Assembly (NCBI GenBank): GCA_965214565.1 | Contig: OZ243951.1 | Span: 2,790,001 to 2,854,000, forward strand | Source of the DNA: VXYK01 sp965214565 | Lineage (GTDB): Bacteria; Actinomycetota; Acidimicrobiia; Acidimicrobiales; Aldehydirespiratoraceae | Direction: 5' to 3' | DNA: 64,000 bases | In this document: one piece after another, positions 16,912-25,857 of the stretch | Layout of the letters: each line of letters begins with the position of its first letter | How positions within the stretch are numbered: the first letter of the stretch is position 1 | The notes under the pieces: generated by a model | The model's database searches: none | Seen by the model: the letters and a program-made list of their open reading frames with translations, nothing else | Told to the model about the DNA's origin: nothing | Program-made: the position numbers and the translations under genes

Positions 16912-17801
16912 GTGAGCGCCTCGAGCCAGGTGACGATGTCGTCGCGGGCTTGTTGAGGTTCCAACACCTCAGCATGTTCAAGGAAGGTGAGGATGAACGA
17001 TCTGAACATCTCGTGATTGCGCACCTCGAAGGTGACAACTCCGGTTTCGTCGTACGGTTCGGCGTCTTCGCCGATCAGGTGGTGGAGATAGGCGGCCTGA
17101 TCTTCATCGACGGCGACCCGCACAGTGACGGGACGTTCATCGCCCAGTTCCCAACCCCTGAGCTTTGTTGGGTCGGTCGGCGTGCCCAGCGGTCGTACGG
17201 CGTCGTCGAGCGGTTCGATCGTTCCGGTGATCCGGTCCGTCCGGTAGAGGCGTTGATCGTCACGGAGCCGGTCCCAACCCGCCAGGTACCAGTGCCCCCG
17301 CGAGAAGGACAGGCGCCAAGGCTCGACCTCGCGCTCAACGCCGCCGTAGCACAAACCGACCGCCTGACGCTCGGCTGCCGCGGTTATCAACGTCGCCAGG
17401 TTGTCGTCGAAGGGCACGTGGCCGACCTCGGTGGCGTCGATACTGCCTGAAGCACCGCCGAGTTTGCGCAGACCCGTCTCTCCGCCATCGAGTCGGACGA
17501 TGCTGGTAGCGAGGTGCAGTGCTGCCAGTTCGTCGGGTTCGAGTCGCAGGTCCCGCCCGGCGTATTCGGAGCGGAGGATTCGGTACCCGTCGATCGGAGG
17601 ATCGGATCCCGCAATGCTCTCGACTCGCAGCGGTATGCCCATGTTGCGAAGGTCTTCCTTGTCACGCTCGAAGGTCCGTCGAAAAGATGCTTTGGCTTCC
17701 GGGTAGCCGCCGATCCGTCGGCGCAACTCCTCCGCGGAGAGGGCCCGGTCGGCGTTGAGAAGCGCTGCGGTCAGGTTCAAGAGGCGTTCGAGTTTGTCCA
17801 T
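16908..17801 (-). CDS. pafB: WYL-domain transcriptional regulator PafB
   Basis: A 297-residue protein. Residues 1-65 form a winged helix (MDKLERLLNLTAALLNA, then RTFERDKEDLRNMGIPL); the middle is a WYL domain (QAVGLCYGGVEREVEPWRL, WYLAGWDRLRDDQRLYRTDRI); a C-terminal WCX-like extension follows. It is 19 bases downstream of pafA and overlaps pafC. Partner of PafC in DNA-damage transcription in known actinobacteria. Confidence 0.87.
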   Translation of the reverse strand: MDKLERLLNLTAALLNADRALSAEELRRRIGGYPEAKASFRRTFERDKEDLRNMGIPLRVESIAGSDPPIDGYRILRSEYAGRDLRLEPDELAALHLATSIVRLDGGETGLRKLGGASGSIDATEVGHVPFDDNLATLITAAAERQAVGLCYGGVEREVEPWRLSFSRGHWYLAGWDRLRDDQRLYRTDRITGTIEPLDDAVRPLGTPTDPTKLRGWELGDERPVTVRVAVDEDQAAYLHHLIGEDAEPYDETGVVTFEVRNHEMFRSFILTFLEHAEVLEPQQARDDIVTWLEALT

Positions 17802-17820
17802 TTGCGCTGGGTTCTGTCTC

Positions 17821-19179
17821 CTACAACGAAGCGATCAGTTTCTCGACACGGTCGTCTTGGGCTTTGAACGGGTCCTTGCACAAGACTGTCCGCTGTGCTT
17901 GATCGTTCAGCTTCAGGTGTACCCAGTCGACTGTATAGTCTCGCCTCTGTTCCTTGGCCTTGCGGATGAACTCCCCGCGGAGGCGTGCCCGGGTCGTCTC
18001 CGGAGGATTCTCGACGGCTTGTGAAATCTGTTTGTCGGTGACCATACGTTCGACCATCCGGCGTTTCTGCATGCGGTAGTAGAGTCCGCGGTCGCGGTTC
18101 ACGTCGTGGTACTGGAGGTCGAGCAGAGCCACTTTGGCGTCGGACAGTTCGAGGTTCTTCCGGGCCCGGTAGCCCTCGATCAGCTTGTATTTGATTACCC
18201 AGTCGACCTCTCTGTCCAGCGTCAGCGGGTCGTCTTCAATCGCGGAGAGGCAGTGCTCCCACATTGTGAGCGCGAGTTGTTCCTCTTCGCTGAGGTCATG
18301 ATGGTCAGCGAAGCGGATGGCGCGTTGCAGGTACTCGCTCTGGATGTCTAGGGCGGAGACCTCTCGTCCGTTGGCGAGACGGATGCGTCGTCGACACGTC
18401 GTGTCGTGACTGATCTCCCGAATGGCGCGGATGGGATTCTCGAGTGTCATGGCGCGCAGGACCACATTCGGTTCTTCGAGCATCCGCAGCATCAACGAGC
18501 AGGCTCCGACTTTCAGGAAGGTGGTGTACTCGCTCATGTTCGAGTCTCCCACGATTACATGCAGCCGACGGTACCGCTCGGCGTCTGCGTGCGGCTCGTC
18601 CCGGGTGTTGATGATCGGCCTGGAGCGGGTGGTCGCGGACGACACTCCTTCCCAGATGTGCTCGGCCCGTTGGCTCACGCAGTACCTCGCACCCCGCGCG
18701 GTCTGGAGGATCTTGCCTGCTCCGGCGTAGATCTGGCGGCTCACCAGAAACGGAATCAACACCTCGCTGTAGGCGGTCAGGTCGTCGTTGCGGGTGATGC
18801 AGTAGTTCTCGTGACAGCCGTAACTGTTGCCGGCGGAGTCCGTGTTGTTCTTGAACAGATAGATGTCACCGTGGATGCCCTCTTCTGACAAACGTTCTTC
18901 GGCGCTGGTCAGTAGCTGCTCCAGGATGCGTTCCCCGGCCTTGTCGTGGGCGGTCAGGTCGCGGACCGAGTCACACTCGGGGGTGGCGTATTCGGGATGG
19001 CTTCCAACGTCTAGGTACAGACGTGCCCCGTTCCCCAAGAAGACATTGCTCGAGCGTCCCCAAGACACGACTCGCCGGAACAGGTAGCGCGCCACCTCGT
19101 CGGGGCTGAGGCGCCGCTGACCGCGCAGTGTGCACGTTACGCCGTATTCGTTCTCGATTCCAAAGATGCGACGTTGCAC
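17821..19179 (-). CDS. pafA: Pup-protein ligase PafA
   Basis: This 452-residue ligase joins the C-terminal Glu of Pup to substrate lysines using ATP. The GTG at 19179 is chosen as the start because it gives QRRIFGIENEYG and exactly the length I recall for the M. tuberculosis protein; an upstream ATG would add eight residues. Visible are the glutamate pair of the glutamine-synthetase-like fold (Glu9, Glu11), the loop RRVVSWGRSSNVFLGNGARL, and Asp57 in YLDVGSHPEY, which aligns with the reported catalytic base. It lies 39 bases downstream of prcA. Confidence 0.96.
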   Translation of the reverse strand: MQRRIFGIENEYGVTCTLRGQRRLSPDEVARYLFRRVVSWGRSSNVFLGNGARLYLDVGSHPEYATPECDSVRDLTAHDKAGERILEQLLTSAEERLSEEGIHGDIYLFKNNTDSAGNSYGCHENYCITRNDDLTAYSEVLIPFLVSRQIYAGAGKILQTARGARYCVSQRAEHIWEGVSSATTRSRPIINTRDEPHADAERYRRLHVIVGDSNMSEYTTFLKVGACSLMLRMLEEPNVVLRAMTLENPIRAIREISHDTTCRRRIRLANGREVSALDIQSEYLQRAIRFADHHDLSEEEQLALTMWEHCLSAIEDDPLTLDREVDWVIKYKLIEGYRARKNLELSDAKVALLDLQYHDVNRDRGLYYRMQKRRMVERMVTDKQISQAVENPPETTRARLRGEFIRKAKEQRRDYTVDWVHLKLNDQAQRTVLCKDPFKAQDDRVEKLIASL

Positions 19180-19218
19180 TCCGAACAACCTAGACCCCAG
19201 CATGCGCCCGGCGGTAGG

Positions 19219-19899
19219 TCAGTCGCCGATAAGGCTCGCTACCTCTGCATCGTCGAGCCGGCGGAAGGCTCTGCGCCCGGTGTCTCGCTGGAGCACCGCG
19301 ATCTCCAGTTCGGCGGGACCCAGGACTCGGTCGGGACCGCTGAGCGCCGAGATGGCGCGGCTCAGACCATCGGCGAGTTCGGGTGCCTCGTCGAGTTTGC
19401 CGAAGCGGTCCGAAATCGCGTCGGTCTCGCCGCCGAGCACTACTGACATCTCCTCGTCCACGACTGTTCCGTCGTAGAGGATGTGGAACAGCTGGTCACC
19501 GCCGCCTTCGTCCTCGGCTACCTCGGCCACGAGAATCTCCACTTCCATCGGCTTCATCTCGTGAGTGAAGATCTGTCCGAGGATCTGGGCGTATTGGTTG
19601 GCGAGGCTGCGCGCATCGACGTCGCCGCGGCTGAATGCGTATCCCTTTAGGTCTGCATGGCGCACTCCGGCTATGCGCAGTTGGTCGAATTCGTTGTACT
19701 TGCCGACACCGGCGAAGGCGATCCGATCGTAGATCTCGCTCACCTTGCGCAGCGTTGAGGACTTGTTCTCGGCACAGATGGCAATACCGTCGATGAAGCA
19801 GAAGGCGATGAGACTGCGGCCGCGGGCGATGCCCTTGCGCGCGTAGTCGGCACGATCCTTCATGACCTGTTCGGGGGCCACATAGAAGGGCATGTTCAT
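19219..19899 (-). CDS. prcA: Proteasome alpha subunit PrcA
   Basis: A 226-residue N-terminal-nucleophile-fold protein. The N-terminus MPFYVAPEQVMKDRADYARKG is the gating segment and H0 helix of bacterial alpha subunits. GRSLIAFCFIDGIAICAEN is the first sheet pair. Alpha rings cap the 20S core and control entry. It lies 10 bases downstream of prcB, as is usual. Confidence 0.95.
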   Translation of the reverse strand: MNMPFYVAPEQVMKDRADYARKGIARGRSLIAFCFIDGIAICAENKSSTLRKVSEIYDRIAFAGVGKYNEFDQLRIAGVRHADLKGYAFSRGDVDARSLANQYAQILGQIFTHEMKPMEVEILVAEVAEDEGGGDQLFHILYDGTVVDEEMSVVLGGETDAISDRFGKLDEAPELADGLSRAISALSGPDRVLGPAELEIAVLQRDTGRRAFRRLDDAEVASLIGD

Positions 19900-19909
19900 G
19901 ACGGATCCC

Positions 19910-20713
19910 TCACTGCGCTCGGCGACGCTCGATCAGCGCGTCGGTGCGTTCGGCCAGTTCGTCATCGTCGAGGCGCCGATAACCCTGCGCGTTGATCGTG
20001 GCGACCATCGGATAGATGCCCCTTATCGGATCGGGACCTCCTGTTGCGGAGTCTTCGTCGGCAGCCTCGAAGAGTGCAGCGATGGCCAGGTCGGTCACAG
20101 CTCCGGAGTCCATGTCGGCGCGATACCCCAACTTCAACACGGTTCCTGCATGAAGGCTGCCCGAGCCTGTGGAGGCATGCTCGGCCTCTTCGTAGCGGCC
20201 GCCGGTCACGTCATACTCGAACAGGCGCCCCTCGTTGAGTTTCACGTCGTAACCGGCGAAGATCGGAACGACCACGAGTCCCTGCATCGCTGCGGGCAGG
20301 TTCTGACGGACCATCTGTCCGAGTTGGTTGGCTTTGCCTTCAAGGCTCAACGCCTCACCCTCAACCTTCTCATAATGTTCCAACTGCAACTGGAACAGCC
20401 GCACCATCTCGACCGCTGGACCCGCTGCGCCGGCGATGGCGACTCCGCTGTGCCGGTCGGCCGCAAAGACCTTCTCGATGCTGCGATGGCTGATCAGATT
20501 CCCCGAGGTGGCTCTGCGATCACCTGCGAGCAGTACACCGTCCGTGTAGCGCAGCGCAACACAGGTGGTGCCGTGCCGGTAGTCCGCAGCTGGGATCTTG
20601 GCATCTGAGTAGGAGCCTTCGGGTGAGGTCTGGTTCTCGAATCCGCTTCGCCTCAGCAGTTCCGCGAAGTTGGGGCCGGGGTCGTCGGGTGGTCGAAACA
20701 GCGGAAGGTTCAC
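19910..20713 (-). CDS. prcB: Proteasome beta subunit PrcB
   Basis: A 267-residue catalytic subunit starting at GTG 20713. A 48-residue propeptide ends at HG, and Thr49 (HG|TTCVAL) becomes the N-terminal nucleophile after autocleavage. The Asp and Lys of the active site lie in AGDRRAT and IEKVFAAD, and GAAGPAVEMV follows. It provides the peptidase activity of the 20S core with PrcA. A 67-base gap separates it from pup. Confidence 0.95.
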   Translation of the reverse strand: MNLPLFRPPDDPGPNFAELLRRSGFENQTSPEGSYSDAKIPAADYRHGTTCVALRYTDGVLLAGDRRATSGNLISHRSIEKVFAADRHSGVAIAGAAGPAVEMVRLFQLQLEHYEKVEGEALSLEGKANQLGQMVRQNLPAAMQGLVVVPIFAGYDVKLNEGRLFEYDVTGGRYEEAEHASTGSGSLHAGTVLKLGYRADMDSGAVTDLAIAALFEAADEDSATGGPDPIRGIYPMVATINAQGYRRLDDDELAERTDALIERRRAQ

Positions 20714-20780
20714 CGTGCGCTGCTCCAGTCCTTCGAGACCCCGAATCGCATGTTGGACTGCTCGGGGGAGCTTGATCGTC

Positions 20781-20975
20781 TCACTGGCCGCCCTTCTGGA
20801 TGTAGCTCTTCACAAAGTCCTCGGCATTGGATTCGAGCACCTCGTCTATCTCGTTGAGAAGGTCGTCAAGCTCGGCCTTGATCTCTTCGCTCCGCTCGGT
20901 CGCGGCGGGCGAGGCCTGCTCCGCGGGTTCGCGTTCGACCGGTGCAGGTTTTCGCCTCTGTTCGCGTTCAGCCAT
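20781..20975 (-). CDS. pup: Prokaryotic ubiquitin-like protein Pup
   Basis: A 64-residue, largely disordered acidic protein. The C-terminal half holds the Mpa-binding helix (ELDDLLNEIDEVLESNAEDF), and the protein ends KSYIQKGGQ. The final Gln means Dop must deamidate it to Glu before PafA can ligate it to substrates. There is a single Lys close to the end (IQKGG) plus others in the N-terminal half. It starts 15 bases after dop. Confidence 0.97.
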   Translation of the reverse strand: MAEREQRRKPAPVEREPAEQASPAATERSEEIKAELDDLLNEIDEVLESNAEDFVKSYIQKGGQ

Positions 20976-20990
20976 TCAGATCTCCTTTCT

Positions 20991-22499
20991 TCAGGATCCC
21001 AAACGCCGGAGAAGCTCCGTCGCTGAGTCACACTCATCGAACAAGCTACCCACGTGAGCTTCGGTACCGCGCAACGGTTCCATCATTGGCACCCTCCGAA
21101 GAGCATCCGTGCCTACGTCAAAGACGAGCGAGTCCCAGTTGGCGGCCACCACAGCATCGGAGAACTGTTGGAGGCACCGGCCGCGGAAATAGGCACGGGT
21201 GTCGGCTGGCGGTTCGCTCATCGCCGTGATCGCCTCGGAATCATCGACGATCGTCTCCAAGCCGACTCGTGAGGCCAGGGAACGTTGCGGGCGCATGTCG
21301 TGATATTGGATGTCGAGCGCCCGTAGCCGCGGGTTCCCCCAGTCGAGTCCGTGGCGTTCCCGGTAACCCTCGATGAGACGGTACTTTGCGACCCAGTCCA
21401 GTTGCGATGCGAGGCTCATCGGGTCGACTTCGAGACCTGCGAGCACTGACTCCCAACGGTCGAGGACCTCTGTCGCGACCGTTCCTCCAAGATTGTCCGA
21501 GCCGTTGGCCTCCACGTACTTTCGGCTCTGGTCATGGAGTTCCCATTGGATCTCCAGTGCCGTGGCGGTCTTGCCGTCCACCAACTCGAGGGGTGCGGAG
21601 AGGGTTGGATCGTGAGACACTTGGCGGATCGCTGCCACCGGAGCAGCGAAGACGAAATCACGGCCGAAAGCGTCGTCTTCGACCAGGGCCAACACCAGGG
21701 CGGTGGTGCCGACCTTGAGGAAAGTCGACACCTGTGACGGGTTCGAGTCACCAACGATCACGTGGAGTCGACGGTACTTGCGAGCGTCGGCGTGAGGTTC
21801 ATCGCGGGTGTTGATGATCGGGCGCTTCAAGGTGGTTTCCAAGCCGACCTCCTCCTCAAAGAAGTCGGCACGTTGGGTGAGTTGGTACGGCACTTCGTCG
21901 GTGCTCTGGCCAGGCGTCTCCGAACCGACCTTGCCGGCTCCGGTGAAGATCTGTCGGGTCACGAAGTGGGTGATGCAGTTGCTTACGATGCGCCCGAAGG
22001 GGGTTGCCCGGTCGACCAGGTAGTTCTCATGGCAGCCGTAGCTGTTGCCCTTCCCGTCGCTGTTGTTCTTGTAGAGCACGATCTCCTGGTCGGGTGGCAG
22101 AATTGCATTGGCCGCGACCATCGAGCGTTGGGCGATCAACTCGGCGGCTCGGTCGTACAGGACCACACTGCGGGCATCTGCACATTCGGGCGTGGAGATC
22201 TCGGGGTGGGCATGGTCGACGTAGTAGCGGGCACCGTTGGTCAGCACCGCGTTGACAAGGTGGGTTTCGACGTTTGGGGGCATCGAGGCGGTCGACACGT
22301 AGCCCCTGGCATCGAGACCCGGCGTCTCATCGATGAAGTCCCAGTGGACCGTGTCTCTGCCTTCTTCGCTCCGGTATCCCGCTTCATAGAGGTAGGCGTT
22401 GATGAGCACCGAGGACGCCGCGATCGGATTGGGGTCCTCGGTGCCGCGGTGGACTATCCCGTACTCGGTTTCGATGCCGATCGTCTTGGGTATTGACAT
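20991..22499 (-). CDS. dop: Pup deamidase/depupylase Dop
   Basis: This 502-residue enzyme deamidates the C-terminal Gln of Pup and removes Pup from substrates. It shares the PafA fold: GIETEYG at 8-14, with Glu10 and Glu12, and Asp95 in YYVDHAHPEIS, which aligns with the reported catalytic Asp. The Dop-specific loop region (about residues 40-80, DETPGLDARGYVST) is present and absent from PafA, which separates the two. The ATG at 22499 is chosen; the open frame goes 56 codons further into alr antisense-like sequence. Confidence 0.95.
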   Translation of the reverse strand: MSIPKTIGIETEYGIVHRGTEDPNPIAASSVLINAYLYEAGYRSEEGRDTVHWDFIDETPGLDARGYVSTASMPPNVETHLVNAVLTNGARYYVDHAHPEISTPECADARSVVLYDRAAELIAQRSMVAANAILPPDQEIVLYKNNSDGKGNSYGCHENYLVDRATPFGRIVSNCITHFVTRQIFTGAGKVGSETPGQSTDEVPYQLTQRADFFEEEVGLETTLKRPIINTRDEPHADARKYRRLHVIVGDSNPSQVSTFLKVGTTALVLALVEDDAFGRDFVFAAPVAAIRQVSHDPTLSAPLELVDGKTATALEIQWELHDQSRKYVEANGSDNLGGTVATEVLDRWESVLAGLEVDPMSLASQLDWVAKYRLIEGYRERHGLDWGNPRLRALDIQYHDMRPQRSLASRVGLETIVDDSEAITAMSEPPADTRAYFRGRCLQQFSDAVVAANWDSLVFDVGTDALRRVPMMEPLRGTEAHVGSLFDECDSATELLRRLGS

Positions 22500-22522
22500 T
22501 GAGCCGACCCTACTCGGCTCAA

Positions 22523-23611
22523 CTAGTGTTCGGCCCGCTGACCGATGTAGGAACGCTGATACCTGGTGCCGATCGCGGTCAGGAGTTCGTGGGCGATGGT
22601 TCCGGCGCTCTGTGCGACCTCGTCGATCGGAGCTCTGTCCCCGATGAGTTCGATCTCCGCCCCGCATCGAAGTTCCGATTCGGCGACACCGGTCACGTCG
22701 AGAGTGATCAGGTCCATGGAGACGCGACCGATCATGGGCACGGGAACTGAACCGAGATAGGCGATTCCCGAATTGGAAGCAGAACGAAAGTACCCGTCTG
22801 CGTAGCCGACAGGGATCGTGGCGACCCGACCGGGCCGGTCGAACTTGTAGGTGGCGGAGTAGCCGACGAAATCACCCGGGTTCACGTTGCGGATCTGAAG
22901 GATCGGCGCCGTCACCGAGACGACCTGGCACATCGGATTGTCCCCGTCGATTCTCGGGTTGCCCCCGTACAGGGCGACACCGGGGCGGGCGAGGTCGAAA
23001 TGGTAGTCCGGACCCAGAAAGATCCCGGCCGAATTGGCCAGCGACGCGGAGCCCATCGGCAGGTGCTGACGGTGAGCCTCGAATCGTCTCAACTGTTCTG
23101 CGCTTTGGGAGCTGCCGGTGATGTCGGCGGACGCAAGGTGACTCATCACATGGACGACCTCGAGCGGGTCCAACCGCCAAGGTTCGTTGCTCAGCGCGGC
23201 GGTCTCGTCTGCGCCCAGGCCAGTCCGGTTCATGCCGGTGTCGAGGTGGACAGTCGCCGGCAACTTCTGCTGGCGTTGTTTTGCCGCGTCGGTCCAGCGG
23301 TCGATCTGTTCGAGACTGTTGAGCACCGGGATCAATCGGAGCTCGATCAGGTCCTCGGTCGTACCGGGTGGTGCGCCGATGAGCACATGGATCTCGATGT
23401 CTTGGAGAGCTTGACGCAACTGTTCGGCCTCGGCGAGATGTGCCACGAAGAAACGCCGGCATCCCTGTTCTGCGAGGGCTCTCGACACCTCGACTGCCCC
23501 CAGGCCGTATCCGTCGGCTTTCACCACTGCCGCGGCTTCGACTCCGTTGAGTTGCTCGCAGATGGTCCGGTAGTTGGTCTTGAGTCGCCCGAGGTTGATA
23601 GTGAGGTTCAC
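22523..23611 (-). CDS. alr: Alanine racemase
   Basis: A 362-residue fold-type III PLP enzyme. The Schiff-base Lys is Lys31 in VVKADGYG; the catalytic Tyr of the other face is in VGYSATYKF; PVGYADGYFR and MIGRVSMDLI complete the family motifs. It makes D-alanine for peptidoglycan. The start is GTG 23611. The gene sits between mpa (38 bases) and dop (23 bases), all on one strand, so a cell-wall gene is likely co-transcribed with the proteasome system. Confidence 0.93.
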   Translation of the reverse strand: MNLTINLGRLKTNYRTICEQLNGVEAAAVVKADGYGLGAVEVSRALAEQGCRRFFVAHLAEAEQLRQALQDIEIHVLIGAPPGTTEDLIELRLIPVLNSLEQIDRWTDAAKQRQQKLPATVHLDTGMNRTGLGADETAALSNEPWRLDPLEVVHVMSHLASADITGSSQSAEQLRRFEAHRQHLPMGSASLANSAGIFLGPDYHFDLARPGVALYGGNPRIDGDNPMCQVVSVTAPILQIRNVNPGDFVGYSATYKFDRPGRVATIPVGYADGYFRSASNSGIAYLGSVPVPMIGRVSMDLITLDVTGVAESELRCGAEIELIGDRAPIDEVAQSAGTIAHELLTAIGTRYQRSYIGQRAEH

Positions 23612-23649
23612 GTGCTGCCGGGTTGTTTCGTTGCTTGTTTTAGATGGGG

Positions 23650-25389
23650 TTACAGATACTGCCCGGGGGTCACCGAGTCGATCGACTTGCCGCCTGTGTT
23701 CGCTTCATCGGAGTGGGCCAGAGTGCGCACATAGACGATCGGTTCGCCCTTCTTCCCTGAGATTTTCGCCCAGTCATCGGGGTTCGTCGTGTTGGGGAGG
23801 TCTTCATGCTCCTTGAACTCTTGGCGGATGGAGGCCAACAGGTCGTCTGTGCGGATTCCGCGGGTGCCGCCGGAGATTTCTCGCTTGATGGCGAGTTTCT
23901 TGGCTCGACGCACCACGTTCTCGATCATCGCCCCAGAGGAGAAGTCCTTGAAGTACATGACCTCCTTGTCGCCGTTGTGATAGGTGACTTCCAAGAACCG
24001 GTTTTCGGCGTCGGTGTTGTACATCTCGCGCACGGTCTCTTCGATCATGGCCTGTATCGCCTTGTCGATTTCGCCTCCGCCCTGGGCCTCGATCGTGGCC
24101 TCGTCGATGGGTACGTCAGGTGTGAGATAGCGTGAGAAGATCGGTACGGCAGCCTCTGCGTCGGGACGTTCGATCTTGATCTTCACGTCGAGACGTCCGG
24201 GACGCAGGATCGCAGGGTCGATCAGGTCCTCGCGGTTCGAGGCGCCGATCACGATCACGTTACGAAGAGCCTCCACCCCGTCGATCTCAGCGAGCAGTTG
24301 GGGGACGATGGTGGATTCGATGTCGGAGCTGATTCCGCTGCCGCGGGTTCGGAAGAGGGACTCCATCTCGTCGAAGAAGACGATCACGGGCCAGCCTTCT
24401 TCACTCTTCTCCCGGGCACGCTGGAACACCAGCCGTATCTGGCGTTCCGTCTCGCCCACGTACTTGTTGAGCAGTTCGGGACCCTTGATGTTCAAGAAGA
24501 AGCTGCGTGCCTTGCTGTCGCCGGCCACTTCAGCAACCTTGTTGGCCAGGCTGTTGGCGACTGCCTTGGCGATCAGCGTCTTGCCGCAGCCGGGAGGGCC
24601 GTACAGCAGGATTCCCTTGGGGGCTGGCAGGGCGTAGTCCGAGAACAGCGCGGAGTGGACGAACGGCAACTCGACCGCGTCGGTGATCTCCTCGATCTGC
24701 TGGTCGAGCCCGCCGACGTCCGCGTAGGAGACGTCGGGTACTTCCTCAAGGATCAGATTCTCAACTTCGGGTCGGGGCAGCCGTTCCAGGACGATGCCGG
24801 CGCGAGGATCGATGAGCAGGGTGTCGCCGCTGCGCAGCGGTGCTTGGCGAACCGCATCGCTCAACTCGACCACCCGCTCCTCATCGGCGCGTCCGATTAT
24901 CAACGCACGGGTGTTGCCGTCGAGCAGTTCTTTGAGGATGGCTACCTCGCCTGAACGGTCGGGTCTGCGTGCGAGTATCACGTTGAGCGATTCGTTGAGC
25001 ACCACTTCCTGACCGCGGATCAGCTCACCGGAGAGTTCGGGTTGCACTGAGACCCTCATCTTCCGGCCACCGGCGTGCACATCGACGGTGCCGTCGTCAT
25101 TGAGGTTCAGCACGGTCCCGTACCCGGAGGGTGGCTGGGTCAGCTTCGAAACCTCGTCGCGCAGGGTGGCGATGTGCTCGCGCGCCTCGCGCAGGGTGTA
25201 GGCGAGCTTCTCATTCTGGGACACGGCCGCGTTGAGTTGCGCGCGGGCCTCGCCCAGACGCTCCTCGAGGGTGGCGACGCGATTGTCGGTCTGGAGGGGT
25301 CGGCGCCGAAGTTCGACGAGTTCGTCCTCGAGTTCGGCGAAGCGCATCCGGAGTCGATTGATCTCAGCCTCGGCCTCTGAGTTGTCCAC
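23650..25389 (-). CDS. mpa: Proteasome-associated AAA ATPase Mpa/ARC
   Basis: This 579-residue ATPase binds Pup, unfolds the tagged protein and feeds it to the 20S core. Residues about 1-85 are coiled coil, which captures Pup; about 88-205 are the tandem OB domains. The AAA domain has Walker A GPPGCGKT at 264-271, Walker B VIVFFDE at 335-341 and the arginine-finger region NREDLIDPAILRPGRLD. The chain ends GQYL (576-579), the docking tail for the alpha ring. GTG start at 25389 with AGGAGG five bases upstream. Confidence 0.96.
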   Translation of the reverse strand: MDNSEAEAEINRLRMRFAELEDELVELRRRPLQTDNRVATLEERLGEARAQLNAAVSQNEKLAYTLREAREHIATLRDEVSKLTQPPSGYGTVLNLNDDGTVDVHAGGRKMRVSVQPELSGELIRGQEVVLNESLNVILARRPDRSGEVAILKELLDGNTRALIIGRADEERVVELSDAVRQAPLRSGDTLLIDPRAGIVLERLPRPEVENLILEEVPDVSYADVGGLDQQIEEITDAVELPFVHSALFSDYALPAPKGILLYGPPGCGKTLIAKAVANSLANKVAEVAGDSKARSFFLNIKGPELLNKYVGETERQIRLVFQRAREKSEEGWPVIVFFDEMESLFRTRGSGISSDIESTIVPQLLAEIDGVEALRNVIVIGASNREDLIDPAILRPGRLDVKIKIERPDAEAAVPIFSRYLTPDVPIDEATIEAQGGGEIDKAIQAMIEETVREMYNTDAENRFLEVTYHNGDKEVMYFKDFSSGAMIENVVRRAKKLAIKREISGGTRGIRTDDLLASIRQEFKEHEDLPNTTNPDDWAKISGKKGEPIVYVRTLAHSDEANTGGKSIDSVTPGQYL

Positions 25390-25600
25390 GCTTCCTCCTG
25401 GTTTTGCTTCTGGGTACCCTAGACGCGAGAGCAGCGCTTCTGTGGTTGCATCCCCTCCGGTTGGCGACGCAAGCGATGTCTGTTCCAGAAATTTACTGCA
25501 TCTCTGCTTCCAAGTCGGTGGTTTTTGTGGATATGCTGCGTCCAGTGAAACTCACCAGCGCGGGCGGAACCCGCGTCTACACACGAGGTCGCGACGACTC
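25390..25600. promoter_or_regulatory. Divergent promoter region between mpa and the ferredoxin gene
   Basis: This 211-base gap between divergent genes must serve the leftward proteasome genes and the rightward ferredoxin. Toward mpa I see a TAGGGT (reading leftward, around 25416-25421) as a candidate -10. Toward the ferredoxin, TATGCT around 25530-25535 is a candidate -10. Both are guesses by pattern. No coding sequence is evident. Confidence 0.4.
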
Positions 25601-25834
25601 ATGAAGGTTTGGATCGATCAGGATCTTTGCACTGGAGACGGTCTCTGCGAAGAGATTGCTCCCGATGTCTTTACGCTTCTAGATGATGGTCTCGCCTATG
25701 TCAGGGAAGGCGACACGATCTTCTCAGACCCCGGTGGGCCCGACGGTCTCGCTGTGGTTCCCGCCGGTCAGGAGGAGGCGACCATCGAGTCCGCCGAGGA
25801 GTGCCCCGGCGAGTGCATCTTTATTGAGGTCTGA
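25601..25834 (+). CDS. Small ferredoxin, CxxDxxC type, at the proteasome locus
   Basis: A 77-residue ferredoxin starting ATG 25601. Ligand positions are Cys10, Asp13 and Cys16 (CTGDGLC) and Cys68 in CPGEC; Cys72 is an additional cysteine. Asp takes the place of the second cysteine, as in some [4Fe-4S] archaeal ferredoxins, or the cluster may be [3Fe-4S]. EIAPDVFTLLDDGLAYV is the shared core of actinobacterial P450-type ferredoxins. I recall similar ferredoxins beside arc/mpa in other actinomycetes. Partner reductase or enzyme is not in the window. Confidence 0.85.
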   Translation: MKVWIDQDLCTGDGLCEEIAPDVFTLLDDGLAYVREGDTIFSDPGGPDGLAVVPAGQEEATIESAEECPGECIFIEV

Positions 25835-25857
25835 CCTGTCGAGGTGTGAGCGGCGCT

